Shown here: in pieces, positions 16,818-26,097 of the stretch
How positions within the stretch are numbered: the stretch's first letter is position 1
Layout of the letters: the number at the start of each line of letters is the position of its first letter
Assembly (NCBI GenBank): GCA_963724495.1
Contig: CAVRUZ010000006.1
Location: forward strand, 186,001-250,000
DNA from: CAVRUZ01 sp963724495
GTDB taxonomy: Bacteria; Actinomycetota; Actinomycetes; Propionibacteriales; DAIQRJ01
Reading direction: 5' to 3'
Length of the DNA: 64,000 nt
Translations under genes and position numbers: made by a program
The notes under the pieces: generated by a model
The model's database searches: none
What the model was told of the DNA's origin: nothing
The model's input: only the letters and a program-made list of their open reading frames with translations

Positions 16818-17840
16818 GTGACCACTCGCGCAGCGCTCGTACCGGTTGTCACGGGCAGCACCACGCTCGCGACCGGCAGCACGCTCAGTGACACCGACAT
16901 CGGCGATCTGCTCTCGTCCGCAGGTGCCCTGCGCGGCTACCTCGACGGGCTGCCGGGCGTCGACGCGGTCGGGCTGAACGAGCGGGCTGCCGTCCTCGGG
17001 ACGCGTTCGATCAAGCGCGAGTCGAAGCTGTTCGCGATCGACCTCGCGATGTCGATGCTCGACCTCACCACGCTGGAAGGAAAGGACACGCCGGCCCGCG
17101 TCCGGTCGCTGTGCCGCCGGGCCCTCCATCCCGATCCGACCCGTCCCGACGGCCCACGGCCCGCCGCAGTGTGCGTGTACCCAGACCTGGTGGCAGTCGC
17201 CCGTGAGGTGATCGGCGACGACGGCGTGGCGATCGCGAGCGTGGCCACCGGGTTCCCGTCCGGACGCACGAGCCTCGCGGTGAAGTTGGCCGACACCAGT
17301 GAGGCAGTGGCCGCCGGTGCCGACGAGATCGACATGGTGATCGACAGAGGTGCGTTCCTCGCCGGCGACTTCAGCCTGGTGGCCGAGGAGGTCCGCGCGG
17401 TCAAGGCCGCATGTCAGCGTGCTGATGGGACATCCGCGCACCTGAAGGTGATTCTCGAGACGGGCGAGCTCAGCACGTACGACAACGTCCGCCGGGCCAG
17501 CTGGCTGACCATGCTGGCCGGTGCCGACTTCATCAAGACCTCCACCGGGAAGGTGACACCGGCGGCCACGCTTCCGGTCACCTTGCTGATGCTGCAGGCG
17601 GTACGTGACTTCCGCTCAGCCACCGGGCGACAGGTCGGCGTCAAGGCCGCGGGCGGCATCCGGTCGAGCAAGGACGCGATCCGCTATCTGGTGACGGTGC
17701 ACGAGATCGCCGGGCCCGAGTGGCTGACTCCGGACTACTTCCGCTTCGGCGCCTCCAGCCTGCTCGACGACCTCATCCGCCAGTCCCTGCGCATGCGCAC
17801 CGGCGGATACGTGGGCGCCGACTACGTGGCCCAGGACTAG
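16818..17840 (+). CDS. deoC: Deoxyribose-phosphate aldolase
   Basis: 340 residues from GTG 16818. Class I aldolase TIM barrel: AVCVYPDLVAVAREVIG, IASVATGFPSGRTSLAVKLAD, ADEIDMVIDRGAFLAGD, LKVILETGELSTYDN, Schiff-base lysine in GADFIKTSTGKVTPAA, and VGVKAAGGIRSSKDA near the C-terminus. It cleaves 2-deoxyribose-5-phosphate to glyceraldehyde-3-phosphate and acetaldehyde. The long form (about 340 rather than 220-260 residues) is typical of the actinobacterial/eukaryotic type. Two aldehyde dehydrogenase genes follow with 2 bp gap and 4 bp overlap, presumably to oxidise the acetaldehyde; deoA and cdd 7 kb away supply the upstream steps. Confidence 0.92.
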   Translation: MTTRAALVPVVTGSTTLATGSTLSDTDIGDLLSSAGALRGYLDGLPGVDAVGLNERAAVLGTRSIKRESKLFAIDLAMSMLDLTTLEGKDTPARVRSLCRRALHPDPTRPDGPRPAAVCVYPDLVAVAREVIGDDGVAIASVATGFPSGRTSLAVKLADTSEAVAAGADEIDMVIDRGAFLAGDFSLVAEEVRAVKAACQRADGTSAHLKVILETGELSTYDNVRRASWLTMLAGADFIKTSTGKVTPAATLPVTLLMLQAVRDFRSATGRQVGVKAAGGIRSSKDAIRYLVTVHEIAGPEWLTPDYFRFGASSLLDDLIRQSLRMRTGGYVGADYVAQD

Positions 17841-17842
17841 CC

Positions 17843-19357
17843 GTGACGCACCCGACCGACTCCCCTGTTCATCTGGGCAACGCCGTCAGCCGCAGCGAAG
17901 TGGATGCGCTGCCAGCGGACGTCTTCGACTACGCACCGGCGCCGGAGTCCACCGCGCCGGTGACGATCGACGATCGTTACGGGCTGTTCATCGACGGCGA
18001 GATGCGCGAGCCGGCGTCGGGCAGGTACTTCGCCACGGTGAATCCCGCGACCGAGACCAAGCTGGCCGACATCGCCGAAGCCGGCAACGACGACGTGGAC
18101 GCCGCCGTTGCCGCCGCGCGGTCGGCGCAACGGTCCTGGGGCCGGCTGCCGGGCTCGGAGCGGGCGAAGTACCTCTACCGGATCGCCCGGATCATGGCCG
18201 AGCGCTCCCGGGAACTGGCCGTGCTGGAGTCGATCGACAACGGCAAGCCGATCCGCGAGAGCAGGGACGTCGACCTTCCACTCGCCTCCGCCCACTTCTT
18301 CTACCACGCCGGCTGGGCCGACAAGCTGAACTACGCGGGCCTCGGTCCGGACCCGCAGCCGCTCGGTGTGGCGGGCCAGGTGATCCCGTGGAACTTCCCG
18401 CTGCTGATGCTGTCGTGGAAGGTCGCCCCGGCGCTGGCCTGCGGCAACACCGTCGTGCTGAAGCCGGCGGAGTCGACGCCTCTGACCGCCCTGCTGTTCG
18501 CCGAGATCTGCCGCCAGGCCGACCTGCCGGCGGGCGTCGTCAACATCATCACGGGTGCCGGTGCCACCGGAGCCGCGCTGGTGAACCACGACGGGATCGA
18601 CAAGGTGGCGTTCACCGGGTCCACCGACGTCGGTCGCGGCATCGCCCAGGCCGTCGCCGGAACGCGCAAGCGACTGACGCTTGAACTCGGCGGCAAGGCG
18701 GCCAACATCGTGTTCGCCGACGCGCCGCTCGACCAGGCCGTCGACGGCATCGTCAACGGGATCTTCTTCAACCAGGGCCACGTCTGCTGCGCGGGATCGC
18801 GACTACTGGTTCAGGAGAGCGTGCACGACGAGGTCGTCGGCAAGCTCAAGGACCGCATGCGCACGTTGCGGGTGGGCGATCCGCTCGACAAGAACACCGA
18901 CATCGGAGCGATCAATTCCAAAGCCCAGTTGGACAAGATCGTCGAACTGTCGGCCGTCGGCGAGGCCGAAGGTGCGGAGCGGTGGTCCCCGCCCTGCCGC
19001 CTGCCGGAGCGCGGCTGGTTCTTCGCCCCCACGGTGTTCACCGGCGTGGAGCAGTCGCACCGCATCGCCCGCGACGAGATCTTCGGCCCGGTGCTGTCGG
19101 TGCTGACCTTCCGAACACCCGACGAGGCGGTCGCGAAGGCCAACAACACGCCCTACGGATTGAGCGCGGGCGTCTGGACCGAGAAGGGCTCCCGGATCCT
19201 CTGGCTGGCCGACAAGCTGGCGGCCGGCGTGGTCTGGGCCAACACCTTCAACAAGTTCGACCCCGCCAGCCCGTTCGGCGGGTTCAAGGAGTCCGGTTTC
19301 GGGCGCGAGGGCGGCCGGCCGGGACTCGCGGCCTATCTCAAGGACGTGAGCGCATGA
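17843..19357 (+). CDS. Aldehyde dehydrogenase
   Basis: 504 residues from GTG 17843. PWNFPLLMLSWKVAPALACGN near residue 180, NAD-binding AFTGSTDVGRGIAQAVAG, catalytic Glu in TLELGGKAANIV, catalytic Cys in FFNQGHVCCAGSRLLVQ and the C-terminal EIFGPVLSVLTF and PFGGFKESGFGREGG. A complete ALDH-superfamily enzyme. In an operon with deoC (2 bp upstream), so acetaldehyde or another product of deoxyribose breakdown is the likely substrate; the preceding 45 residues form an extension before the family's usual start (LFIDGE). Confidence 0.9.
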   Translation: MTHPTDSPVHLGNAVSRSEVDALPADVFDYAPAPESTAPVTIDDRYGLFIDGEMREPASGRYFATVNPATETKLADIAEAGNDDVDAAVAAARSAQRSWGRLPGSERAKYLYRIARIMAERSRELAVLESIDNGKPIRESRDVDLPLASAHFFYHAGWADKLNYAGLGPDPQPLGVAGQVIPWNFPLLMLSWKVAPALACGNTVVLKPAESTPLTALLFAEICRQADLPAGVVNIITGAGATGAALVNHDGIDKVAFTGSTDVGRGIAQAVAGTRKRLTLELGGKAANIVFADAPLDQAVDGIVNGIFFNQGHVCCAGSRLLVQESVHDEVVGKLKDRMRTLRVGDPLDKNTDIGAINSKAQLDKIVELSAVGEAEGAERWSPPCRLPERGWFFAPTVFTGVEQSHRIARDEIFGPVLSVLTFRTPDEAVAKANNTPYGLSAGVWTEKGSRILWLADKLAAGVVWANTFNKFDPASPFGGFKESGFGREGGRPGLAAYLKDVSA

Positions 19358-20217
19358 CCAGGCTGGCCGTGCGCAAGACCTACAAGTTGTTCATCGGCGG
19401 CGCCTTCCCGCGTTCGGAGTCGGGCCACACCTTCACGGTCACCGGCGAGGACGGGTTCGTTGCCAACGTCGCGAAGGCGTCCCGCAAGGATGCGCGCGAT
19501 TCGGTCGAGGTTGCGCGGGCAGCCCAGCCGGGGTGGGCGGCACGGACCGCGTACAACCGCGGCCAGGTGCTCTACCGCATCGCCGAGATGCTCGAGGGCC
19601 GGCGCGGCGAGTTCGCGGAGGCGATCCGCGTGGGTGAGGGCGGCACGCGGGGAGCCGCGCTCGCGCAGGTGGACGCCGCCGTGGACCGGTGGGTCTGGTA
19701 CTCCGGCTGGGCCGACAAGGTCGGCGCGGTGTTCGGCGGGGCGAACCCGGTCGCCGGCCCGTTCTTCAACTTCTCGATTCCGCAGCCGACCGGCGTGGTC
19801 GCCCTGGTGTCGCCGGTTCGGCCAAGCCTCCTCGGTCTGGTGAGCGTGCTCGCACCGGTCGTCGTCTCGGGCAACACCGCAGTGGTGATCGCCGACGTTG
19901 CCGGCGCGATCCCCGCGGCGACGCTCGGCGAGGTCCTGGCCACGTCAGACCTGCCCGGTGGGGTCGTGAACCTGTTGACCGGGCCGCCGGCCGACGTGGC
20001 CCCCTGGCTCGCGTCGCACACCGGCGTCAACGGCCTCGACCTGACCGGCCTCGACGGCGACCCCGAACTCCGGACGTCGCTGGAGCGGGCGGCCGCGGTG
20101 AACCTCAAGCGGCTGCACGTTCCCGCGACAGCCGAGGACTTCGACGCCGACCCCGGGCTCGCGCGGCTCGGAGCCTGGCTCGAGACCAAGACCGTCTGGC
20201 ACCCGATGGGGACGTGA
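19354..20217 (+). CDS. Truncated aldehyde dehydrogenase-like protein without catalytic cysteine
   Basis: 287 residues; its ATG overlaps the previous stop (ATGA). It begins KTYKLFIGGAFPRSESGHTF and keeps the first coenzyme-domain pattern (FSIPQPTGVVALVSPVRPSLLGLVSVLAPVVVSGN, slightly altered from PWNFP) and LPGGVVNLLTG, but the family's LELGGK motif is absent and the sequence ends before the catalytic Cys region. The ALDH family is normally 480-500 residues. As it follows the complete ALDH in an overlapping arrangement and has no visible frameshift, it is probably a maintained non-catalytic partner, not a pseudogene. Confidence 0.83.
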   Translation: MTRLAVRKTYKLFIGGAFPRSESGHTFTVTGEDGFVANVAKASRKDARDSVEVARAAQPGWAARTAYNRGQVLYRIAEMLEGRRGEFAEAIRVGEGGTRGAALAQVDAAVDRWVWYSGWADKVGAVFGGANPVAGPFFNFSIPQPTGVVALVSPVRPSLLGLVSVLAPVVVSGNTAVVIADVAGAIPAATLGEVLATSDLPGGVVNLLTGPPADVAPWLASHTGVNGLDLTGLDGDPELRTSLERAAAVNLKRLHVPATAEDFDADPGLARLGAWLETKTVWHPMGT

Positions 20218-20235
20218 CCCGGGTATCCGAGTCCG

Positions 20236-21438
20236 TCAGGTGGCGTGCTCGTAGTCCCGGGCGGGCCAGGCCAGCAGCGCGAAGATCTGGGTCGCCGCCG
20301 ACTGATGCAGGGTCTGCGGGCGCAGGTTCGGATCGGGCGCTCCGCCGCCACCGCCCTGGAAGCGGAACAGGCCGGTGTCTGCGTCCCGGTTCTCCCGCCA
20401 GATGCGCTCGGCGTACGTGGTCATGATGTCGCGGTAGTCCTGGCCCTTCGCCTCTGACCGCAGCAACAGCAGGTTGGCGAACAGGATGGCGTTGAAGATG
20501 GCCGGCTGTCCGTAGAGCCGGTCGTCCGCGGACCAGTACGACATCGCCCCTTCGGCATCCTCGACAGCGGACTTCAGCGACGTCCTGGAGCCGGTGGCCC
20601 GGTGGTGGAGTGCCGCCGCACCGATCATCGAGCCGGAGTTGTAGGTCCACAGCGTCTCTTCGGTGACCCCGTCGAACCGAAGTCCGTTCGCGTACAGGCC
20701 GTCACCCCGGCGCATGCACTCACGGACCCAGGCGTAGGTCCGGCCGGCCCAGTCGAGGTACTGCTTCTTTCCAGTCTCCTCGTAGAGATGGGCCGCGAGT
20801 TCCGACGCCAGGCTGGTCACGTTCGTGGCGCCCTGGTAGGGGTTCCAGGAGGCATCGACCCAGTGCATCCCGCCTGGGCATGGTCCGGTCGTCCCGGTGT
20901 CCCATGCGGTCGTGACGTAGGCGAAGACCCGCTCCGCGAGGCGGAGCATCTCCGGGTCGCGCGCCAGCCGGAACCGTCGGACGAACTCGAGCCCGATGAC
21001 GGTGTTGTCGTCGAAGAACGGATCGCCGCGAGTGCCGAGTGGCGGCGGCGGGTAGGAGTCATAGGCTCCCCGCTCGGCGTCCCAGTAGCGAGCCAGGGCA
21101 CGGAACCGACGGGCCACGTCGTCGTGCAGGTGTCCGCCGGGCAGCTTCAGCCGGTCGACGTCCTGGGTGGCGGCCGTCGCCTCTCGCAGTGGCCAGACGT
21201 AGGAGTAGGGATTCTCGCCCGCGAGCGTGGGGTAGTTCTCGCGGTAGAGCCCCGAGTCGGGCAGGTACAGGTACTTCTGCAGCGCCCGATAGCTGGCCAG
21301 CGCGCGCTGCGCCCACGCATCCGGTGGAGTCGCGGCATCGGCGCGGCTCGCCGCGAACGGTGCGAGCGCGGCTAGTCCGACACCGCCGAGGCCGGTCGTG
21401 AAGGCCCGGCGCGACAGTGCTGAGGAACGGGTTGTCAT
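20236..21438 (-). CDS. Secreted glycoside hydrolase family 76-like protein (alpha-1,6-mannanase type)
   Basis: 400 residues from the ATG at 21438. The N-terminus has a twin-arginine signal (SRRAFTTGLGGVGLAALAPFAASRADA). The mature part is an (alpha/alpha)6-barrel type: WAQRALASYRALQKY, the aspartate pair in DPFFDDNTVIGLEFVRRF near residue 150, TNVTSLASELAAHLYEETGKK, and TYNSGSMIGAAALHH. Family GH76 cleaves alpha-1,6-mannan backbones by way of adjacent aspartates; in Actinobacteria such enzymes act on cell-wall or environmental mannans. An ATG 12 codons upstream exists but the Tat motif fits the shorter start. Convergent with the short ALDH. Confidence 0.8.
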   Translation of the reverse strand: MTTRSSALSRRAFTTGLGGVGLAALAPFAASRADAATPPDAWAQRALASYRALQKYLYLPDSGLYRENYPTLAGENPYSYVWPLREATAATQDVDRLKLPGGHLHDDVARRFRALARYWDAERGAYDSYPPPPLGTRGDPFFDDNTVIGLEFVRRFRLARDPEMLRLAERVFAYVTTAWDTGTTGPCPGGMHWVDASWNPYQGATNVTSLASELAAHLYEETGKKQYLDWAGRTYAWVRECMRRGDGLYANGLRFDGVTEETLWTYNSGSMIGAAALHHRATGSRTSLKSAVEDAEGAMSYWSADDRLYGQPAIFNAILFANLLLLRSEAKGQDYRDIMTTYAERIWRENRDADTGLFRFQGGGGGAPDPNLRPQTLHQSAATQIFALLAWPARDYEHAT

Positions 21439-21530
21439 GGACCCAACGAAGGCGTCGGCGGCCGGCGCTTCCACCGTGGGAGGAAGAATCGGCAGGGATC
21501 GGCCAACCGTTGCGAGGGGAGCACGACGAG

Positions 21531-22730
21531 GTGACGCGCTCGGAGAGCCTGACCGCGGCGCAGGCCGCCGAGATCCTCGGGGTCCGTCGCGAGACCCTCT
21601 ACGCCTACGTCAGCAGGGGCCTCCTGCATCCCCACCGCACGGCCGGGCCCAACGGCGGGCGACGATCGCACTTCGACCGCCGGCAGGTCGAGCGGCTGGC
21701 CGCCCGTCACCGGCGCGGTGGCCGGGCCGGTTCCCTCGAGGTTCGGCTCGACACCGAACTGACCCTGCTCGATGCCGGCGGCCGCCTGTTCTACCGCGGG
21801 CACGACGTCCGCACGCTGGCGACGACGACGGCACCTGAGCACGTCGCCGAGCTGTTGTGGGACGCACCGCCGGGGGAATGGCAGTTGCGGCAGGAGGAGA
21901 GCGATGCCGTCGTCTCGGCGGTGACCGCGCTGCCGGACGGCGCCGAGCCGCTCGACCGCGTCGTCGTCGCTCTGATCGCCGTGGCCGCCCTCGACCGCGA
22001 CCGTTCGGCCCAGGATCCCCAGCACCTGCACGACGTCGGGCGCCGCTCGATGCTGACTGCCGCGCTTGCTCTTCCACGCCGGCGTGAGCTGGCTGGCAGC
22101 CCGAGCCTGACCGAGCTGGTGTGGTCGTTCGCCACCGATAGGTCACCGGAACCGGCCGAAAGGCGGGCGATGTCGGCTGCCCTGGTCCTGATGGCCGACC
22201 ACGAGCTCGCTGCCTCGACGCTGGCAGCCCGCGTTGCGGCAAGCACCTGGTGCGATCCCTACCTGGCTGTGGTTGCCGGCCTCTCGGCGGTGAACGGCGT
22301 GCTGCACGGCAAGGCCGGGCTGGAGGCGATGGCGCTGCTGCAGCGGGCTGAGCGCGAGGGTGCCGGCCCCGCAGCGACAGGACTGGCCGCCGGATCGGTT
22401 CCCGGCTTCGGCCACGGCGTCTACGCCGCTGCCGATCCGAGAAGCGACGCACTGCTCGACCTGCTGCCGGTGCTCGACCGCTCGCGGTGGTCCGTCGTCG
22501 AGTCGACGATGGAGAGCGTGAGCCGGGCGACCGGACAGGAGCCCAACGTCGACTTCGCCCTTGCAGCGTTCGCCTACCTGGCCCGCCTACGTCCCGACAG
22601 CCCGCTCGCCGTCTTCGCTGTTGCCCGCATCGCCGGTCTCGTCGCACACATCGCCGAGGAGTACCCGCACCGGCTGCGGTTCCGGCCACGCGCCGTCTAC
22701 GTGGGCGCCGAGCCTGGTGCCCAGGCATGA
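21531..22730 (+). CDS. Citrate synthase-family protein with N-terminal HTH domain
   Basis: 399 residues from GTG 21531. Residues 1-65 form a MerR/excisionase-type helix-turn-helix (LTAAQAAEILGVRRETLYAYVSRGLL ... RRSHFDRRQVERLAA, split here by my abbreviation). The rest is citrate synthase: RLFYRGHDVRTLA, first catalytic His in NGVLHGKAG, second in PGFGHGVYAAADPR, and Asp in EPNVDFALAAF. Actinobacterial citrate synthases with this HTH are known; whether the HTH binds DNA is unclear. The adjacent convergent gene at 23522 is a second citrate synthase without HTH. The following kinase gene overlaps by 4 bp (ATGA). Confidence 0.88.
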   Translation: MTRSESLTAAQAAEILGVRRETLYAYVSRGLLHPHRTAGPNGGRRSHFDRRQVERLAARHRRGGRAGSLEVRLDTELTLLDAGGRLFYRGHDVRTLATTTAPEHVAELLWDAPPGEWQLRQEESDAVVSAVTALPDGAEPLDRVVVALIAVAALDRDRSAQDPQHLHDVGRRSMLTAALALPRRRELAGSPSLTELVWSFATDRSPEPAERRAMSAALVLMADHELAASTLAARVAASTWCDPYLAVVAGLSAVNGVLHGKAGLEAMALLQRAEREGAGPAATGLAAGSVPGFGHGVYAAADPRSDALLDLLPVLDRSRWSVVESTMESVSRATGQEPNVDFALAAFAYLARLRPDSPLAVFAVARIAGLVAHIAEEYPHRLRFRPRAVYVGAEPGAQA

Positions 22731-23549
22731 GCGCACCGGATCCGGCAGTTCTCTCGGCGTTCCGGTGCACCGCCGATCCCGAGCCACTGGCCGGCGGGCG
22801 CGGGCTGAGCTGGCAGTCCGGAGACGTCGTTCTCAAGCCGGCTGAGGAGAACCCGCAGATCACCGACTGGATCTGCGATCTGCTCGAAACGCTGCGGCCG
22901 GTGGGCTACCGGATCTCCGCACCTCTTCGCACCGTCGACGGCGAGTGGCACTTCGACGATTGGACTGCGTCGGCCTTCGAGCCGGGCACACCGGCGGACG
23001 AGACCGGGGCCTGGGCAGACGTCCTTCGAGCCGGCGCGGCCTTCGGCAAGGATCTGCTGAGCGCGCCCGAAGCCGTGGTTCACCCAGCTGCGAACGGACC
23101 CGTGGGCCGTCGGCGATCGAGTCGCGTGGGACGAGGAATCTGTCGACCTGCCATCGGAATACACCGTCCTCGTGAGCAGGCTGCGCTCGCTCGCGGGCGA
23201 CCGGCCGGGTGCCCGGCCACAGGTGGTCCACGGTGACCTCACCGGCAACGTCTTGCTGCACCCAGGGCTCGATCCCCTGATCCTGGACTTCTCCCCGTAC
23301 TGGCGGCCGGCGCCGTATCCCCTCGCCGTCGTGATGACCGATGCGATGTCGTGGTACGGAGCCGATCCGCTGGACTTTCGTCAGCATGCTGACGTCCTGG
23401 GAGATGAGCCGGTGCGCTACCTCGCCCGGTCGCTGACATTCCGGGTGGTCACGGCCGGGATCTGGGCGCGCGAGAACGGGGAGCCGTCCGGCGATCTCCC
23501 GGACTTCGTGCGCGTCACCGATCAGCTGACGGCGGTTGCCGGCGGCTGA
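22727..23549 (+). pseudogene. TIGR02569-like phosphotransferase, frameshifted
   Basis: Two frames give one protein of about 273 residues. The first part from ATG 22727 (VLSAFRCTADPEPLAGGRGL, GDVVLKPAEE, WTASAFEPGTP) is the kinase N-lobe; a +1 shift around 23068-23073 (extra A in GCCCGAAGCC) continues as PWFTQLRTDPWAVGDRVAWD and then the C-lobe with catalytic loop VVHGDLTGNVLLH and metal-binding LILDFSPYWRP. This belongs with actinobacterial aminoglycoside-phosphotransferase-fold proteins (TIGR02569) of unknown substrate. The single shift may be a sequence error. The 3' end overlaps the convergent citrate synthase by 28 bp. Confidence 0.75.
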
Positions 23550-24685
23550 GGTCCCACGTAGCGGGCGGCGGGGCGGACGATCTTGCGGTCACGGGTCTGC
23601 TCGAGCACGTGTGCCGACCAGCCGATGGCGCGGGCGACGGCGAAGGTCGCCGAGAACAGCTCGCGGGGCAGGCCGATCACGTCCATCAGGACACCGGCGT
23701 AGAACTCCACGTTGGTCATGAGCGGCCGGTCCGGCCGGCGCTCTGCCAGCGCTGCGAGGGCCTTCTGCTCGACGGCCACGGCGAGCTCCACCAGGGCACG
23801 GCCGCGGTCGTCGGCGGTGTCGACGAGGCCGAGCACGGTCTCCCGCAGGAGTTCCGAGCGCGGGTCCCGGCCGCGGTAGACGGCATGTCCGAAGCCCATC
23901 AGGCGATCGCCGCGCTGGAGCGTGTCGGCGAGCCACTTGTCGGCGCCCTCGATCGAGCCGATGTCGTCGAGCATCTGGACGACCCTGCTCGGGGCTCCCC
24001 CGTGCAGCGGACCCGACAGGGCCGCGATTCCGGCGACCATCGTCGCCGCCGCGTCCGCACCGGTGGAGGCGACGACCCGGGCCGTGAACGTGGACGCGTT
24101 GAAGCCGTGGTCCACGGTGCTGATCAGGTACCGCGACAAGGCGTCGACGTGCGCCTCTGGCGCCGGTTCCCCGCGCAGGACGTACAGGTAGTGCGCGACG
24201 TGGCCGAGGTCGTCGCGCGGCGGCACGAAGTCCTGGCCGTTGCCCATGCGGTGCAGGGCGGCGAGCAGGGTCGGCATCAGGGCCGCCACCCGCACGACGT
24301 CGCGTCGACGGGTGTCCTCACTGCCGTCCCACAAGGGGCGTAGTGCAAGCGTGGTGCCTGCGGCCGAGACCGCGGTGCGCAGCAGATTCAGGGCATCGTC
24401 GCCGGCGCTCCCGGCGGCGATGGCCGCCAGTGCCGGAACCAGCGGGTCCGGGAGGAGGCGGTCCGACCGCAGCCGGTTGGCGAAGCCGTCCCGGCCCTCA
24501 GCCGAGTCCACGTCGCCGTCGAGCAGCAACGCCCACACCTGCTCGAGGGTCTTGGACCGCGCGAGGTCCGTGGCATCGACCCCGCGGTAGTGGTAGAAGC
24601 CCTCGGCGCCACGGACGTCGCCGATCGCCGTGTCGGCGACGGCCACGCCGGCAAGGCCGGCAGGTACCTCGATCAACGTCGACAT
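23522..24685 (-). CDS. Citrate synthase / 2-methylcitrate synthase family
   Basis: 387 residues from ATG 24685, with GGAGGAGG upstream. EGFYHYRGVDATDLA near residue 30, catalytic His in LSGPLHGGAPSRV, second His in LMGFGHAVYRGRDPRSE, and NVEFYAGVLMDVIGLP, where the third catalytic residue position is read as E in NVEF, as in several actinobacterial paralogues. C-terminal GWSAHVLEQTRDRKIVRPAARYVG is the usual CoA/citrate-binding end. It condenses oxaloacetate with acetyl- or propionyl-CoA; which one cannot be told from sequence alone. Confidence 0.88.
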   Translation of the reverse strand: MSTLIEVPAGLAGVAVADTAIGDVRGAEGFYHYRGVDATDLARSKTLEQVWALLLDGDVDSAEGRDGFANRLRSDRLLPDPLVPALAAIAAGSAGDDALNLLRTAVSAAGTTLALRPLWDGSEDTRRRDVVRVAALMPTLLAALHRMGNGQDFVPPRDDLGHVAHYLYVLRGEPAPEAHVDALSRYLISTVDHGFNASTFTARVVASTGADAAATMVAGIAALSGPLHGGAPSRVVQMLDDIGSIEGADKWLADTLQRGDRLMGFGHAVYRGRDPRSELLRETVLGLVDTADDRGRALVELAVAVEQKALAALAERRPDRPLMTNVEFYAGVLMDVIGLPRELFSATFAVARAIGWSAHVLEQTRDRKIVRPAARYVGPQPPATAVS

Positions 24686-24798
24686 GACTCCTCCTCCGGT
24701 AGTGGCCTCACGATGGGACACGAGCCGTCGCGGTGTCGACATTGATGCCGTCAATGTTCAGGCTGGCAGCGTGGCCGACGTCACGCCCGCGGGCAGCC

Positions 24799-26097
24799 TC
24801 ACTCGATGCGGGCGAGGACGAGGTCCGCCGTGGTCGCGAGAGTTCCCGGGTCGGACACGGTCAGGCCGGCGGTGAGGCTCTCGGCCGCCCGCGCGAATCG
24901 GGCCGAGTCGTCGGCGAACATCGTGACCAGCGGCTGGCCTTTCGTCACCTGCTCGCCGGGCTTGGCGTGCAGGCGGACGCCTGCTCCTGCCGACACCGGA
25001 TCCCCCCGCTGGGCTCGCCCGGCGCCGAGCCGCCAGGCAGCAACCCCGACCGAGTACGCGTCCATCCTGGTCAGCACGCCGTCGCGGTCGGCGATCACGT
25101 CCTGCGACTCGCGGGCAACCGGCAGGTCGGCGTCGACGTCGCCGCCCTGGGCGGTGATCATCGCGCGCCAGCAGTCCATGCCCCGGCCGTCTGCCAATGC
25201 CTCGGCGGGGTCGATGCCGGTGATCCCGACCGCGGCGAGCATCTCCCGGGCGAGGGTGATCGTCAGGCTGACCACGTCGGGCGGCCCGCCGCCCGCCAGC
25301 ACCTCGACGGCCTCCGCGACCTCCAGGGCGTTGCCGGCCGTCCGCCCGAGCGGTGTGTCCATCGCGGTGAGCAGGGCGACCGTCCGCACCCCGGCGGCAG
25401 AGCCGAGGGCGACCATGGTCTCGGCGAGTTCGGTGGCACGGTCCACGTCGGTCATGAAGGCGCCAGAGCCGACCTTCACGTCCAGGACAAGTGCGGAGGT
25501 TCCCTCGGCGATCTTCTTGCTCATGATCGAACTGGCGATCAGCGGCACCGATTCGACGGTGCCGGTGACATCGCGCAGCGCGTAGAGCTTCCGGTCAGCG
25601 GGTGCTAGGGATTCGGTGGTGGCACACACCACCGCGCCGACGTCGCGCAGTTGCGCGACGATCTCGTCGAAAGCGAGGTTCGCCCGCCAACCTGGGATCG
25701 ACTCGAGCTTGTCGAGCGTCCCGCCGGTATGGCCGAGACCGCGCCCCGACAGCTGCGGAACCGCGGCACCGCACGCCGCCACCAACGGTGCCAGGGGCAG
25801 GGTGATCTTGTCGCCAACGCCGCCGGTGGAGTGCTTGTCGACGGTGGGCCTGCCGAGTCCGGCCGAGTCGAAGTCCAGCCGCTCGCCGGACGCGATCATC
25901 GCCTCGGTCCAGCGCGACGTCTCTTCGCGGCTCATCCCGTTCAGCAGGATCGCCATGGCCAGCGCGGTCATCTGCTCCTCGGCCACCTCACCGGCGGTGT
26001 ACGCACCGATCACCCAGTCGATCGCCTCGCCGGACAGCTCGCCACCGTCGCGCTTGGTGCGGATCACCTCGACGGCATCGAACGGGGGCGCGGTCAC
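24799..26097 (-). CDS. deoA: Thymidine/pyrimidine-nucleoside phosphorylase
   Basis: 432 residues from GTG 26097. AVEVIRTKRDGGELSGEAIDW at the start, the family signature VDKHSTGGVGDKITLPLAPL near residue 85, SGRGLGHTGGTLDKLESIPG, LYALRDVTGTVESVPLI, SALVLDVKVGSGAFM and the C-terminal alpha/beta domain (AWRLGAGRA, GVRLHAKPGEQV). It splits thymidine (and other pyrimidine nucleosides) to base and (deoxy)ribose-1-phosphate, feeding the mutase and deoC of this window. The start overlaps the cdd stop by 4 bp (GTGA), so cdd and deoA are translationally coupled. Confidence 0.92.
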   Translation of the reverse strand: MTAPPFDAVEVIRTKRDGGELSGEAIDWVIGAYTAGEVAEEQMTALAMAILLNGMSREETSRWTEAMIASGERLDFDSAGLGRPTVDKHSTGGVGDKITLPLAPLVAACGAAVPQLSGRGLGHTGGTLDKLESIPGWRANLAFDEIVAQLRDVGAVVCATTESLAPADRKLYALRDVTGTVESVPLIASSIMSKKIAEGTSALVLDVKVGSGAFMTDVDRATELAETMVALGSAAGVRTVALLTAMDTPLGRTAGNALEVAEAVEVLAGGGPPDVVSLTITLAREMLAAVGITGIDPAEALADGRGMDCWRAMITAQGGDVDADLPVARESQDVIADRDGVLTRMDAYSVGVAAWRLGAGRAQRGDPVSAGAGVRLHAKPGEQVTKGQPLVTMFADDSARFARAAESLTAGLTVSDPGTLATTADLVLARIE

